A stretch of 64,000 nucleotides of DNA from Metridium senile (GCA_949775045.1 OX459101.1:4007001-4071000), one strand, 5' to 3'; shown: positions 1 to 54,265, counted from the stretch's first letter. Notes: a model not told the origin generated them from the letters alone. Numbers and translations: made by a program.

Positions 1-1
1 A

Positions 2-43059
<43,058 letters not shown>

Positions 43060-43338
43060 ATGGACAGCATTATTTTATACAAATTTTATATTATTTTTTA
43101 TACTTTCTGACAAACAATTTCCAAAGCAATCAAACTGGAAAATAAATATGAATGTATAATACATTAAACCATCGTATAATTATTATTAATTTAGTGTATA
43201 TGAAAATCTAAAATGAACACATAATTATATTTTTCTAAAAAATGTAGTTTTCTAAAATTATTGTACATAAAATTTAAAAATAACGTATATTAAACGTAAA
43301 TGTTATTTTGCTATAAAGCTGTTTGTGTAATAATTTGC

Positions 43339-43344
43339 AATAAA
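43339..43344 (+). promoter_or_regulatory. Candidate polyadenylation signal of gene 1
   Basis: AATAAA about 280 bases after the stop codon. An alternative AATAAA lies at 43141. No transcript evidence. Confidence 0.5.
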
Positions 43345-43445
43345 ATATTATTTTTGTAAGTATTTTAATCTGAGTTGTTCAAAATGTAAAATATTTTTAT
43401 AAATAAACATATAAACACTATGAACATTTTTTTATTTTTCGTATC

Positions 43446-43580
43446 GAGGGATTTCATGGCAGCCATGTTTGTGGTCAAAACAATGGAGCTTTTTCTCTCA
43501 AGGGAACTGAAATCCTTTGTAATTCAAAAACTTTCTTCTGTAGTTGACCACAAACATGACTGCGATGCGGAAATCCCTCT
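43446..43580. mobile_element. MITE just downstream of gene 1
   Basis: GAGGGATTTC...CATGTTTGTGGTC is mirrored by GACCACAAACATG...GGAAATCCCTC, with about 35-base imperfect arms. Confidence 0.7.
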
Positions 43581-43589
43581 ATAAACTTA

Positions 43590-44060
43590 CACTAGCCATT
43601 GGCTAATGTTTAAGTATGCAACTCACTCACACTATCTACCCCTACATAAACCTTTTTGGCACACAACTATGCTCACATGTTGATTTTTGCAGAGGGAGAA
43701 AAACCGGTCAACTATAGGGAAAAAACCCTCGTTGCATTATTGAATAAAAAGGAATATATAAATCATCATTTTACGAAGAATTACAGGGAGTCGTTACCGA
43801 ATCTCCCTATAGCAGTGGCTAATGTTTAAGTATTCGACACACTCACACTCACTACCCCTACATTGAATATTTTAGTACACATCACTTCTCACATGTTGAT
43901 ATTTGCGGAGGGAGGAACACTGAAATACAGGGAGTCGTTACCGAATCTCCCTAGCCAGTGACTAATGTTTAAATATTCAACACACTCACAACCCCTACAT
44001 TACATATTTTAGCAGTGACATATCACTTCTCACATTATGATTTTTGCGGAGAGAGAAAAC
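43590..44060. repeat. Three-copy dispersed direct repeat
   Basis: A unit with GGCTAATGTTTAAGTAT, ACACTCACA, CTACCCCTACAT and TTTGCGGAGGGAG recurs at about 43600, 43815 and 43950. Two of the copies are followed or preceded by GGGAGTCGTTACCGAATCTC. Confidence 0.75.
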
Positions 44061-44480
44061 TTGGATAACCCGTGAGAGATAACATCCACACTAGGCATAG
44101 GAGAGAAGAACACATTAAACAAACCAAACTCGCATATATTCCAAGCTCAAGCCGGGACTTGAACCTGGACTACAGCGGTAAGAGGCGTGTTGTAAGCCAA
44201 ATTAAACATTTTAAGATAAATTCTACGTATCAAGTGAAGGGATTTATCGCTGCAGCCAGTCGTTATGACAAGTTGCAACGACTTTTTACCTAGTGTGTAC
44301 CCGACTTGTGAGTTACTGAAAGAAGTAGAAAAGAAATTTGAAAATCTGTTTTGAGAGTACGTCTATTCCCTGTGCCTGCAGCATATGTGTAGTCAGTGGC
44401 AAGAAACAAAACCTCTGTAAAGGTTATTTTGGAGCGTGCTTGTAAAGAGTGGGATGCCTGTGTACATTTTTTTACTCCAG
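44061..44480. other. Intergenic region with possible minus-strand tRNA-like fragment
   Basis: Read on the minus strand, 44150-44210 contains a B-box-like GGTTCAAGTCC, perhaps a SINE or decayed tRNA. Nothing else recognised between genes 1 and 2 here. Confidence 0.35.
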
Positions 44481-44489
44481 TTATTTTTA

Positions 44490-45350
44490 GAGAAATCGAT
44501 GTAGTCCACACTAGTTTAATGGCTAGTTATCGTACATTTTCACTCCAATTGTTTCCTTAGAAACACAGACGCAGTCCACACAAGTTTAACCGCTAGTTAT
44601 CGTACACTTTTACTACGATTGTTACCTTGGAAACACAGACGCAGTTCACTCTAGTTTAATGGCTAGTTATCGTATATGTTTACTCCAGTTGCTTCCTAAG
44701 AAGCACCGACACAGTCCTCACAAGTTTAACCGGTAGTAATCGTACACTTCTTCTCCGATTGTTTCCTTAGAAACATTGACTTAATCCACACTAGTTATCG
44801 TTCATTGTTACTCCGATTGTTTCCTTAGAAACACTGACTTAATCCACACTAGTTATCGTTCATTGATAGTCCAATTGTTTCCTTAGAAACACTGACTTAA
44901 TCCACACTAGTTATCGTACATTGTTAGTCCGATTGTTTCCTTAGAAACACTGACTTAATCCACACTAGTTATCGTACATTGTTAGTCCGATTGTTTCCTT
45001 AGAAACACTGACTTAATCCACACTAGTTATCGTACATTGTTACTCCGATTGTTTCCTTAGAAACACTGACTTAATCCACACTAGTTATCGTACATTGTTA
45101 GTCCGATTGTTTCCTTAGAAACACTGACTTAATCCACACTAGTTATCGTACATTGTTAGTCCGATTGTTTCCTTAGAAACACTGACTTAATCCACACTAG
45201 TTATCGTTCATTGTTAGTCCAATTGTTTCCTGCATAGAAACACTGACGAAGTCCTTACTAGTTTAACTACTATAGTTGTCGTACATGTCGAACTCTAATT
45301 GCTTCCCAGGAATTGACCAACTATTTCCTATAGAAACACAAACGTAGCAA
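44490..45350. repeat. 58-bp minisatellite upstream of gene 2
   Basis: Near-identical 58-bp units run from about 44755 to 45235 (about eight copies), flanked by longer, older copies on both sides. Each unit has the short palindrome GTTTCCTTAGAAAC, GACTTAATCCACACTAG and TTATCGTACATTG. Confidence 0.95.
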
Positions 45351-45830
45351 ACACTAGTTTCAACGGATGCTACTGTCATCATTGTATTTATTTTCTTTTT
45401 GAAACCAGCTATAAAATTGTTTTCTGCTATTCATGGTAACAAGCCAAAAACCATTCTTGCATAAAATTAACAAAGAAATGTTTCTCTTCCACCTGCTACT
45501 TGTAGAACCTTTCAAATCTTCCTCCTCGGCTGAACGCTCCGTCAAAAACCACCCTTTCATCTACTATACATTCAAATATTACATCCTGAAGATCAAATCC
45601 AAAAATCCTCACAGTTTTTTGAAAGACATCAGATAATTTCTAACGTAAACATCGACTCGGTTTCTGATTGGTCGACCATCGTGCGATTACGGGTTTGAAT
45701 AGTCGTCCAGTGAGATCATATAACAACAGATTTTGGATTGACTGTTTGAGCGAGCTCGCGATTTCTATCGTGGAAATTGAATTGTGTCTTTTTGTAAATA
45801 GTTTCTAAAAACGTGTTTAGTTTTATAATC

Positions 45831-45903
45831 ATGATAACAAGATCATCTTCAAGAATTTCAACATGGATTTTATTTTTTTCTTCATTGATCTCGATCATTT
45901 TTG
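45831..45903 (+). CDS. Gene 2 exon 1: signal peptide
   Basis: ATG ATA ACA AGA, then a hydrophobic run; 24 codons plus one base, donor GTAAGT. It joins exon 2 in phase 1, giving IIFAHTILEEYTC across the junction, with a plausible signal peptidase site after FA. Confidence 0.75.
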
Positions 45904-48900
45904 GTAAGTAACGATTTTTAACCCCTATTAGCTTAAAATCATTTATTCGTTTCAATTTAAAATATTACTAAAATACACGTATTTTAACTAAGGAAAATCA
46001 AATTTCAAATCGACGTTTTTTTAGTTTTTTAGTGGGGAAGACCGACCGATCGACGTTCAAATTATATCGACAGACTGCGGGCTCAGACATACAATCCCGT
46101 TTCATTCTCCCCCAAATGTAATTGCACACTGTTTAAATTTCTGTTGTATTTCTTTTACTTTTGATTGCTAATATTTAAGTTTTAGATATTTCAAGATTCA
46201 ATAGTTTTTGTGTTTTGGAATTAAGTGCACTTTCAAAATTATTATAAACAAAACTCAATGATAAGTGTTGTTCCTCGACAAGCTTACACTACCAGTAAAT
46301 CAACGAGAAAATAAACGGCTTTTTTTTCTTTTTCGTCATTTCTTTAGTAGTATGAGGTCAATTACTATCGTTTATCACGAACCCTCGCCATTTCGAACAC
46401 AAACATATTAACCTTGTAACTTTTTTCAGTAAATTACTATCGTTTATCTCAAGCCCTCGCTATCTCGAATATATTTCCTTTCCCTTGGAACTTTTTACAA
46501 ATCAATTACTATCGTTCATCTCAAACCCTCGCTATCTCGAACACAAATCGATTTACCTTGGAACTTTTTTCCAGTCAAATACTATCGTTTATCTCAAACC
46601 CTCGCTATCTTGAATACATTCCCCTTGGAACTGTATTGTAGTCAATTACTATCGTTTATCTCAAACCCTTTCTCGGACACATCGATTTCTCTTGGAACTT
46701 TTTTCCAGTCAAATACTATCTTTTATCTCAAACTCTCGCTATCTTGAATACATTCCCCTTGGAACTGTATTCTAGTCAATTACTATCGTTTATCTCAAAC
46801 CCTCGCTATCTCGAACACAAATCCATTTCCCTTAGAACTTATCCCAGTCAATTACTATCGTTTATCTCAAACAATTCACTAATAGTCACTAATATTCACT
46901 AACTTTTATTTTATTTCATGGTTTGAATGTGTGTTTTACCTCGTTATCTACTATCTACTGACAATTAACCATCCAATAAGAAGAATTAACAAAGAATAAT
47001 GATTGTGAGCTCGATCTTCACATTCAAATTCTTCACTCAAATTCATTAATTTTTGCTATTTTTGCTATCTTCATACAGTTATGTCTTCCGTGCGAAGTCC
47101 AATTTATGTAGATTGCCTGTGAAATAACTGTCTAACTATCCAACAATCTTCTCTTTCAGCACATACAATATTAGAGGAATACACTTGTAAACAGAGTGAC
47201 ATCGAATATGGGAGAGCCTTACGGGACGGGACTCACGCGGGTGTATTTCGGGATCAAGGATATGTCAAAAACATGCAAGAATGCATTCATAAATGCTGTT
47301 TGACAAAGCCATGCAATGTTGCCATGATGACTGGCAAGAAGTGCTTTGGTGTGCATTGCCGTAACTCGACGTCATGTGAGACTGTGCAAAGTGATGATCG
47401 TGATTTAGATATGCAGATTGCTCATGTTAGTCCCAAAGGACCTAATGATTTTGGTGAGAAATACTTCCACGTTATCTAACACCGCTTGCTTGGTGTACTT
47501 GTTGGCTTACTTAGTAGCTTGCGCCCTTCCATCCTCCCTAAATTCCCATTTATTTCTTCCATCGTTCCCTTTTTTATCTTTTCCTCTTCTTTCTTTCCTT
47601 CCTTATGTCCCTCCCTTCTTCCCTCGTCTCTTCTATACTGCCTTCCATCCTCCCTCCCTTTCTTACTTCTTCCCTTCTCCATTCCTTCCTTGCTTCTTCC
47701 CTCTTTTCTTTCATCATTTCCTCTTTTCTTTCATTCCTTCTGTTCTCCCTCCCTCTCATCCTTACAAATACCCTCCCTCCCTCCTTTCCTTCATTCCTTT
47801 CTTCCTTCCATTATCTTTTCCTTGTTTCTGCCGGTTTTCTTGCTTTATGGCAAAGACGAACAGCATATTGATGCATTATCCTAACAAGCATGGTATGATT
47901 TCTTGCAGTTGAGAAGCAGAATAATGATTCAACTCGTTTTGATCCCGATGCAAAATGTCCCCACAACGAAGTCCTGTACAATGTTAAACTTAAGGCTGGA
48001 CTGCACGCTGGTAAATTCACTGATATAGGCAAGGTACGGCTAATCCATACATGTATAGAGAGTTATATAATATTTAAGATACTACGCACGCTCTGATTGG
48101 CTGGCTACCGTGTTTATATCAGAGGAGAGAGACATGCTCAGTAATAATGTACTAAGATATTTCATAAAAGCAATACAAAACGCCGCTTGTGTCTATATAC
48201 TCGCCTCGAATTTCTTTACAACTAGGAGTAGGGCAAGCCAGAACATATGTCGCATCTGGTTTATAAAGATAGCTCAATCGAAAATTCACATCGCGCACAT
48301 ACTTACATACCTTTTTTTATTTAGCATCAAATTTACAGTGTATTCTTATAATAATAAATATAAATATATAGACATATAATATTTACATTACATTATTGGA
48401 TTTAAACAGGGTTTAAGATACAATATATCTATAATAACACCTATATAAGTAATTCTAGGCTAGGTAGGTAGGTTCATTATATTATCAATGTTATTTATGA
48501 TGTGCGGGATACTAAATAATTTTCCTCTTCCACTCATGCAATAATCTTTATTGACACTCCCCAGAAGAGATCGTTTAATTTACAACTGAGATAATTTACC
48601 ATCTTGCCTTTGGTCTTATTTTCCAGTTAAAAGTATCATGGCCTGTAATCTCTCTCCCACTCCGTCTCTCATTCATACTATCTTGCCTTTTTCTGAGTAC
48701 TCTTGCCTTATTTTCCTGGTTAAAAGTATCATGACCTGTAATATCTCTCTCACACCATCTCTCATTCATAATATCTTGCCTTTGGTCATGCATTTTTCTG
48801 AGTACTCTTGTCTTATTTTCCAGGTTAAAAGTATCATTACCTGTAATCTCTCTCCCACTCCGTCTCTCATTCATACTATCTTGTCTTTGGTCATGCATTT

Positions 48901-51900
48901 TTCTGAGTACTCTTGCCTTATTTTCCAGGTTAAAAGTGTCATGACCTGTAATCTCTCTCTCACACCATCTCTCATTCATATCTTGCCTTTGGTCATGCAT
49001 TTTTCTGAGTACTCTTGCCTTATTTTCCAGGTTAAAAGTATCATGACCTGTAATCTCTCTCTCACACCATCTCTCATTCATAATATCTTGCCTTTGGTTA
49101 TTTTTCTGAGTACTCTTGTCTTATTTTCCAGGTTAAAAGTATCATGACCTGTAATCTCTCTCTCACACCATCTCTCATTCATAATATCTTGCCTTTGGTT
49201 ATTTTTCTGAGTACTCTTGTCTTATTTTCCAGGTTAAAAGTATCATGACCTGTAATCTCTCTCTCTCTCACACTGTCTCTTATTCATACTATCTTGCCTT
49301 TGGTCATGCATTTTTCTGAGTACTCTTGTCTTTTTTCCAGGTTGAAAGGATCATGTCCTGTAATCTCTCTCTCTCTCACATCGTTTCTCATTCATATTAT
49401 CTTTTCTTTGAACATTTTTCTCAGTACTCTTGTCCTATTTTCCAGGTAAAAAGTATCATGACCTGTGTTCGATACTGTTGCGATTCCAAAGCAAAATCAA
49501 ACGTGGAATGTGACCTGGCCTTCATGCTTAAAGATAGGTGCTATCTTGTTAAGTGTTTTAATGAGGATCGGTGCCAGGCCCTCCCGGCCCGAGGTGTCGA
49601 CTACTCGTTCAATCAAAAGATGACTTTCGTTGCACCATGGTTGTATGAGAAAAACAAAAAGATAGGTGAGTGGTTTCTTTTGATTAAATAGCAATATATG
49701 TTTGCTAGTTATACAACTCTTTTATCTGGAATCTCGTGGAATATGATTCATTATACAAGATAAACCTCCTTGTAAGGGACTTCTTGGCAGATAAACCTTG
49801 TAGGGGACTTCGTGTTCTATCAGTTTGTTCGCCATGTTATTTCAAAAAACATTGTCGCAGCTAAAGCAACAAATATCAAGCCAAGACCGAAATGAATGCG
49901 TTTTTTTGCTGTTAATGTTTTTTCTTTTTTGACACAAGTTTTAATTTGACACTTTTATTCTACACTCTTATAACTATGCAAATTTCGTACAATTTTTCAC
50001 TCTATCTTCTGATGTAAGTGTCCGACGAATGCTAAAGATCTGAACATAAAAACAGTAGTATATGGTCTCAAACCTACTCTTATAATAAAGTATTGAAATT
50101 ACATTATCTATCCACAAAATTGATTGTAATACAATAACAAGCACGTGCAAATACTCACATTTTGTTATTATATCGAATTCTTTTGAAACCAATTCTGATG
50201 TCAATAACGTTTTTTTAAAGTGTATAAATATGTTTCTAATGTTCCTTTTTTTAAATGTCTAATTTTTAAATATAATTTCAGTAAATGTCCCATATGGGAA
50301 GTCCCCCCATCATCTTCAATGCATCCAAAGTAAGCTATACATGGACTCCCAACTCTTAGACGGGCCGCAAGCAGGGCATTACACTGATATAGGGCCTGTA
50401 AGCAATGTCCATACGTGTACTCGACTATGCTGTGAAGACCAAAAGTGTGATTTGTCATACATGTACGGCAAGAACTGTTTTCTGGTGAGCTGCTACAGCG
50501 AGAAGTCGTGCCGTGTAGTTAAGGGTGAGCCGCCATTGAACGATGGCCCTTCAAAAAAGGTTAACCATAAGACTGTCCAGTACATCGTGAAGAGGACTTT
50601 TGGAGTTACTGTGAAAGATGGTAAGGATTTTTGTCTGCTATATTTTCCTTCTCCTTCTCCTTCTCCTTCTCCTTCTCCTTCTCTTTCTCCTTCTCCTTCT
50701 CCTTCTCCTTCTCCTTCTCCTTCTCCTTCTCCTTCTCCTTCTCCTTCTCCTTCTCCTTCTCCTTCTCCTTCTCCTTCTCCTTCTCCTTCTCCTTCTTCTT
50801 CATCGTCATTTTCTTCATCATCATCATCTTCTTCATCATCATCTTCTTCTTCTACATCTTTTTCTTGTTGTTCTTCCTGTTCTTATTGTTGTTCTTGTTG
50901 TTGTTGTTGTTGTTCTTTTTCTTTTTCATCATCTTCTTCTTCTATTTCTTCTTCTTCCTTTTCTATTTCTTTTTCTTCATCACCATCTTCTTCATCATCA
51001 TCTTCTTCAACATCATCTTCTTCTATATCTTTTTCTTGTTCTTGTTGTTCTTAGTGTTCTTATTGTTGTTGTTGTTGTCGTTGTTGTTGTTCTTCTTCTT
51101 CTATTTGTTCTTGTTGTTGTTGTTGTTCTTCTTCTTCTTCTGACCAACTGAATGACCAAATGTTATACCTATTTATCCTATTTCAGATGGTAAACACGTC
51201 AAGATGATGAAACCAGGAGATAACATATGCAAACTAGAGGGAAAAATACATAAGAAAACAACCCTCAAAGCAGGAATGCTGTCTGGAAAACTGACAATTC
51301 AAAAACATGTCAAAGACATGAAAACGTGCGTCAAGAAATGCTGTATGGAGAAGAATTGTCACGTGGCAATGATGACGTCAGGAAAGTGTTATTCAGTATA
51401 TTGCACAAATCCTGCTTATTGCACGCCCAAGAAAGCTCCTGTTGAAATGCTGCATAGTAATCCAGAGGTCGCCTTCGTAAGACGCGGAGACATAAGCTTT
51501 GGTAAGCATGGTGTTAGATTTCTTTAAGTTTGTCATCCTGTTGTTATAAATACTGTACCAGTATTCAACATGAAGAGATTTGTGTTACGACTGTTAAAAC
51601 CACACAATGGCTTTACAGCGCCTTTCAATTTTTTTGCGGCCATCGTAGGACAGGCAACTAAATGTAAAGGGCGTTTTTTAGCTGCTGTCAAACAAAATAT
51701 TAAAGGTATCGACTGGTAATGTTTGATTGACGGCCGTCTTTTTCATGTTAGAATATAAATATCGGTGTACGCGTCATTATCAAAGTCGCTGAAATATTCC
51801 GTCAGAGCAAAAATGATTTTTCAAAGTCGTGCATGCCAACACTTCATATCATTTTTTTGTTGACGTTCGTTCTTCCAGGTGATTTCGCGCGCGCACTTCC

Positions 51901-52475
51901 GGTTAGTATAAGCCAATCAGAAGCATTTCTGTCGCATCGCCAACAGTTCCAAGATGGCGTCGTTCGAGAGAGTTGTTTCCCGTGTTAACCCTTGATAAAT
52001 ACGTCCTTAAAATAACTTTACATTAAAACGTTATTGTTACTTGGACAATAAAAGTTCACTGCTGTTCTATCAGCAATAAATAATAATAATAAAAAAAAAC
52101 GAACGAGAACTTTGTTTAGGAGAATCCTTGATATGTTGTTAAAGATTGTAGGATTATGCAAACTCTTTTTATTATCAAAGTTTATTTCATGTATTTGTCT
52201 CTTTTCCAGCTCCTGGTTCTAAGTCATCCATTAAAAAGCCCATCCATGTTGAAGAAAACCCATTCAGAGCTCTAGCAAGTCTACCAGGAATGCCGAAATT
52301 GGAGATCCCTTGGAAAGCTGCATATCCTGGAAATCCTGTAAACCATATCAATCCCATTAGCCCGGATAATCCTGTTTATCCGGTTGACCAGGTTAATTCT
52401 GCCGGTGATGACAATGCAGTGAATGAGGATAATCCTGTAAGTCCGGAAAATGGTGAAGCAGAAGTGGCAACATAA
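45831..52475 (+). CDS. Secreted four-MANSC-module protein (gene 2)
   Basis: Predicted join: 45831-45903, 47160-47453, 47909-48033, 49446-49665, 50282-50620, 51187-51501, 52210-52475. The sum is 1,632 nt (543 residues plus stop), all GT-AG and in phase. Exon 1 codes a signal peptide (basic start, then ISTWILFFSSLISIIF). Four eight-cysteine modules follow: CKQSDIEYGRALRDG (exon 2), CPHNEVLYNVKLKAG (exons 3-4), CIQSKLYMDSQLLDG (exon 5) and CKLEGKIHKKTTLKAG (exon 6). The last exon is a Pro/Asn-rich tail ending EVAT. There is no membrane helix, so it is probably secreted. The modules match those of gene 1 and the intron inside module two is in the same place as in gene 1 exons 6/7. The start is the only ATG giving a signal peptide in phase with exon 2. 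Confidence 0.82.
46347..46880. repeat. Eight-copy repeat, about 70 bp, in gene 2 intron 1
   Basis: Units contain ACTATCGTTTATCTCAAACC, CTCGCTATCTCGAACAC and CCTTGGAACTTTTTTCCAG. Spacing is about 65-75 bases and copies are diverged. Confidence 0.9.
47160..47453 (+). CDS. Gene 2 exon 2: MANSC-like module A
   Basis: Phase 1-1 exon after the TCTCTTTCAG acceptor. CKQSD, LRDGTHAGVF, CIHKCC, CNVAMM, CFGVHC, SCETVQ. Confidence 0.85.
47500..47830. repeat. Degenerate CCTT/CCCT pyrimidine tract
   Basis: Imperfect TTCC/CCCT repeats fill gene 2 intron 2. Open frames on either strand here are low-complexity. Confidence 0.8.
47909..48033 (+). CDS. Gene 2 exon 3: first half of MANSC-like module B
   Basis: Codes CPHNEVLYNVKLKAGLHAG and KFTDIGK. 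It ends in phase 0 before GTACGG, at the same module position as gene 1 exon 6. Confidence 0.82.
48590..49445 (+). repeat. Nine-copy array of the exon 4 splice acceptor (about 102-bp unit)
   Basis: Each unit carries TTATTTTCCAG, then the first 21 bases of exon 4 (GTTAAAAGTATCATGACCTG), then TCTCTCTCACACC-ATCTCTCATTCA and TTTTTCTGAGTACTCTTG. AG positions (last base) are about 48626, 48719 (mutated to TG), 48823, 48928, 49030, 49131, 49232, 49340 and the real one at 49445. Confidence 0.95.
49446..49665 (+). CDS. Gene 2 exon 4: second half of MANSC-like module B
   Basis: VKSIMTCVRYCC, then a five-residue insertion (KAKSNVEC), DLAFM, CYLVKC, CQALPA. Only this last copy of the acceptor array leads into module-coding sequence. 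Ends in phase 1 before GTGAGT. Confidence 0.85.
49666..50281 (+). other. Gene 2 intron, AT-rich, nothing recognised
   Basis: No repeat, element or other gene is evident between the GTGAGT donor and the AATTTCAG acceptor. Confidence 0.5.
50282..50620 (+). CDS. Gene 2 exon 5: MANSC-like module C
   Basis: CIQSKLYMDSQLLDGPQAGHY, CTRLCC, CDLSYM, CFLVSC, SCRVVKG. Phase 1-1. The frame stays open into the intron (Ser-Pro repeats), but the GTAAGG donor and phase support splicing here. Confidence 0.85.
50643..50800. repeat. (CTTCTC)n hexanucleotide array
   Basis: About 25 nearly perfect CTTCTC units, followed by TCT/TTG-rich degenerate sequence to 51140. Intronic. Confidence 0.95.
51187..51501 (+). 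CDS. Gene 2 exon 6: MANSC-like module D
   Basis: CKLEGKIHKKTTLKAGMLSGKL, CVKKCC, CHVAMM, CYSVYC, YCTPKKA. Phase 1-1, donor GTAAGC. Confidence 0.85.
51502..52209 (+). other. Gene 2 intron with promoter-like patch
   Basis: Mostly AT-rich. Bases 51885-51995 are locally GC-rich with ETS-, CCAAT- and YY1-like motifs. Confidence 0.5.
51894..51960 (+). promoter_or_regulatory. Promoter-like motif cluster inside gene 2 intron
   Basis: CACTTCCGG (ETS-type), AGCCAATCAG (CCAAT box) and AAGATGGCG (YY1-type, with an ATG at 51954) fall within 67 bases. This is the usual make-up of an animal housekeeping promoter. The ATG opens only a 13-codon frame (MASFERVVSRVNP). It may be an inserted or decayed 5' end of another gene. 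Confidence 0.35.
52210..52475 (+). CDS. Gene 2 exon 7: Pro/Asn-rich C-terminal tail
   Basis: Codes 88 residues with repeated NP-V-x-P-like pieces (NPVNHINPISPDNPVYP) and an acidic end, then TAA. No module or membrane helix. Confidence 0.8.
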
Positions 52476-53100
52476 CAACGATACAACTAGCAGCGATTAT
52501 AATAATGCCAGCTACAGCAGCATCAATGCAATAAAAACAGCAGCAACAACAAAAGCAACAACAACTGCAATAAAAACAATGTAATCAAACCAGCAATAAC
52601 GACAACAGCAACGACAACAACAGCAGCATCATAAGCATCAAATCAGCAATAAAAACAAAAGCAACGACAAAAACAGTAGCAACCACAGCAGCAACAGCAA
52701 CTGCAATACAAACAATGTAATTAAACCAGCAATAACGACAACAGCAACGACAACAACAGTAGCGACAACAATTGCAATAGAATCAAACTAGCAATGACAA
52801 TAACAACAGCAGCAGCAATAAAATCATGAAAATAGCAATGACAAAAACAAGAACAGCAACAACCAGAGCAAAGACAACAACATCAATTGAATCAAAACAG
52901 CAATAACAACGACAACAACAACAACAGCACACACCAAGCAGGAACAACAACAACATTGATACACTCAAAACAGGGACAACAAAAACAAGAGAAATAGCCT
53001 GAACAGCAGCATCAAAAGAAAAAAAAACAGCAACAACAACAGCAAAGACAACAACAAAAACATAACTAAAAATATAAATTAAAATACAACTAAAAAGCAA
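52476..53100. repeat. CAA/CAG-rich degenerate repeat, gene 2 3' UTR or flank
   Basis: ACAACAGCAGCAACAA-type triplets dominate for about 600 bases. AATAAA occurs at 52530 and 53135; either may end gene 2 transcripts. Confidence 0.8.
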
Positions 53101-53559
53101 CGAAACAGAATAACAACAAAGTGAGCCAAAAAACAATAAATTAAACCTAACAAAAGAATGCAACAAAAGCAATTTACAATTGTCTAAATGACAAAAATGC
53201 TCCAAAATGATCTAAATCACTGTAAATGTGGCTCAAATGTGTGGTCTTTGTAAGCGTGATGTACAGTCGATTTGTCAATTTTAATCTTGTATATAACCTC
53301 CGTATATAAAGACTGAAAAGTGGATAAATTATTAATTAGTCTATTTATGAAGTGATTACGTTATTAAATATATTCTAAAATGTCAGCATACATTCTGCGA
53401 TCATTTATACAAGCCTTTCCCTCTGGTTTGTAATTCAGCGCGATTACAATTTAAACTCATTTCATAGAAAAGGTGTTAGCCAGTTGCTAGCGATAAGACA
53501 CGTAGCAATCCAAACAATTTTATGGAATATATTTCGTGACAATTGTTTAGTTATCATTG

Positions 53560-53790
53560 TGTTTTCCATTCCGAAGATGTAATTGCCGTCCAAGAAAATA
53601 TTTGTATCATTTGCAAAAAGTCGTAATCTTTCTTCTCAAAACATTATATCATTGACATACCAAGTGGTCCAAATATTGATCCCTGGGGAATTCCACATAC
53701 CGAAAGAATAACTTATAGTTGATGAGTGTACAGATGTGATTTAAACCAATCATTTATGGATCCTCTTAGACTAAATCCGGGGGGGGGATT
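53560..53790 (-). pseudogene. Non-LTR retrotransposon reverse transcriptase fragment
   Basis: On the minus strand: DWFKSHLYTHQL, CGIPQGSIFGPL, then after frameshift LFANDTNIFLDG. These match the RT signature GxPQGS and a decayed catalytic F-A-D-D motif. Stops and frameshifts make it a dead remnant. Confidence 0.7.
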
Positions 53791-53859
53791 TAAGTAAAAT
53801 ATCGGGTATGCTCTACGGGAATTTTCAAAAAGCACCCGTAAAGCCTGGTTTCCGTATTA

Positions 53860-54265
53860 CGCACATGGTTGTGCGGTTATATGGAAATACTCCTGCGAGG
53901 ATGCGATCGTGATCACATGATTACAGCAATAGAATTACAGTGCGGAAGTTCTGGGTTCAAACCCCGGCCGGAACATTACTCAGGGTCTTTAAAATAATTG
54001 AGAAGAAGTTGCTGCCTTTGTTTCTTAAACATCTACAAATAGTTAGAACTTCACGTCCTCTCGGATAACAACGTAAAATGGAGGTCCCATCTCTCGATAC
54101 TTAAAAACATTGAGGGACGTAAAAGAACTCCGTGTTCAGACATGGGTTGTGTGGTGGCAGCTTAATGCGCCTTGATATACCTTCAACTCGAAAACTTTGA
54201 GTAAGCGCATTGAGCTGTTCTGGAAATGCACTATATAAGAACTAGCAATTAATTATTAGTTATTA
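53860..54265 (+). mobile_element. SINE-like element
   Basis: A B-box-like GGGTTCAAACCCC at about 53950 and a tail with GCGCATTGAGCTGTT and AAATGCACTATATAAG, a 3' end common in marine invertebrate repeats. Confidence 0.55.

Noticed and set aside
44150..44210. Minus-strand tRNA gene
   Set aside because: Only a B-box-like string is convincing; no complete cloverleaf could be drawn.
44490..45350. CRISPR-like array
   Set aside because: Units are contiguous and near-identical with no unique spacers, in an animal genome; it is a minisatellite.
45716..45955. Minus-strand 79-codon frame overlapping gene 2 exon 1
   Set aside because: The plus strand has a signal peptide, a strong donor and in-phase continuation; the minus frame has no features.
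48596..49081. Minus-strand repeat protein with MNERWCEREITGHD units
   Set aside because: It is the reverse of the intronic splice-acceptor array and shows no start, signal or domain.
50621..51054. In-frame continuation of gene 2 exon 5 into a long Ser-Pro repeat
   Set aside because: Open only because the hexanucleotide array has no stops; the donor GTAAGG and the in-phase module exon downstream favour splicing. An intron-retaining form remains possible.
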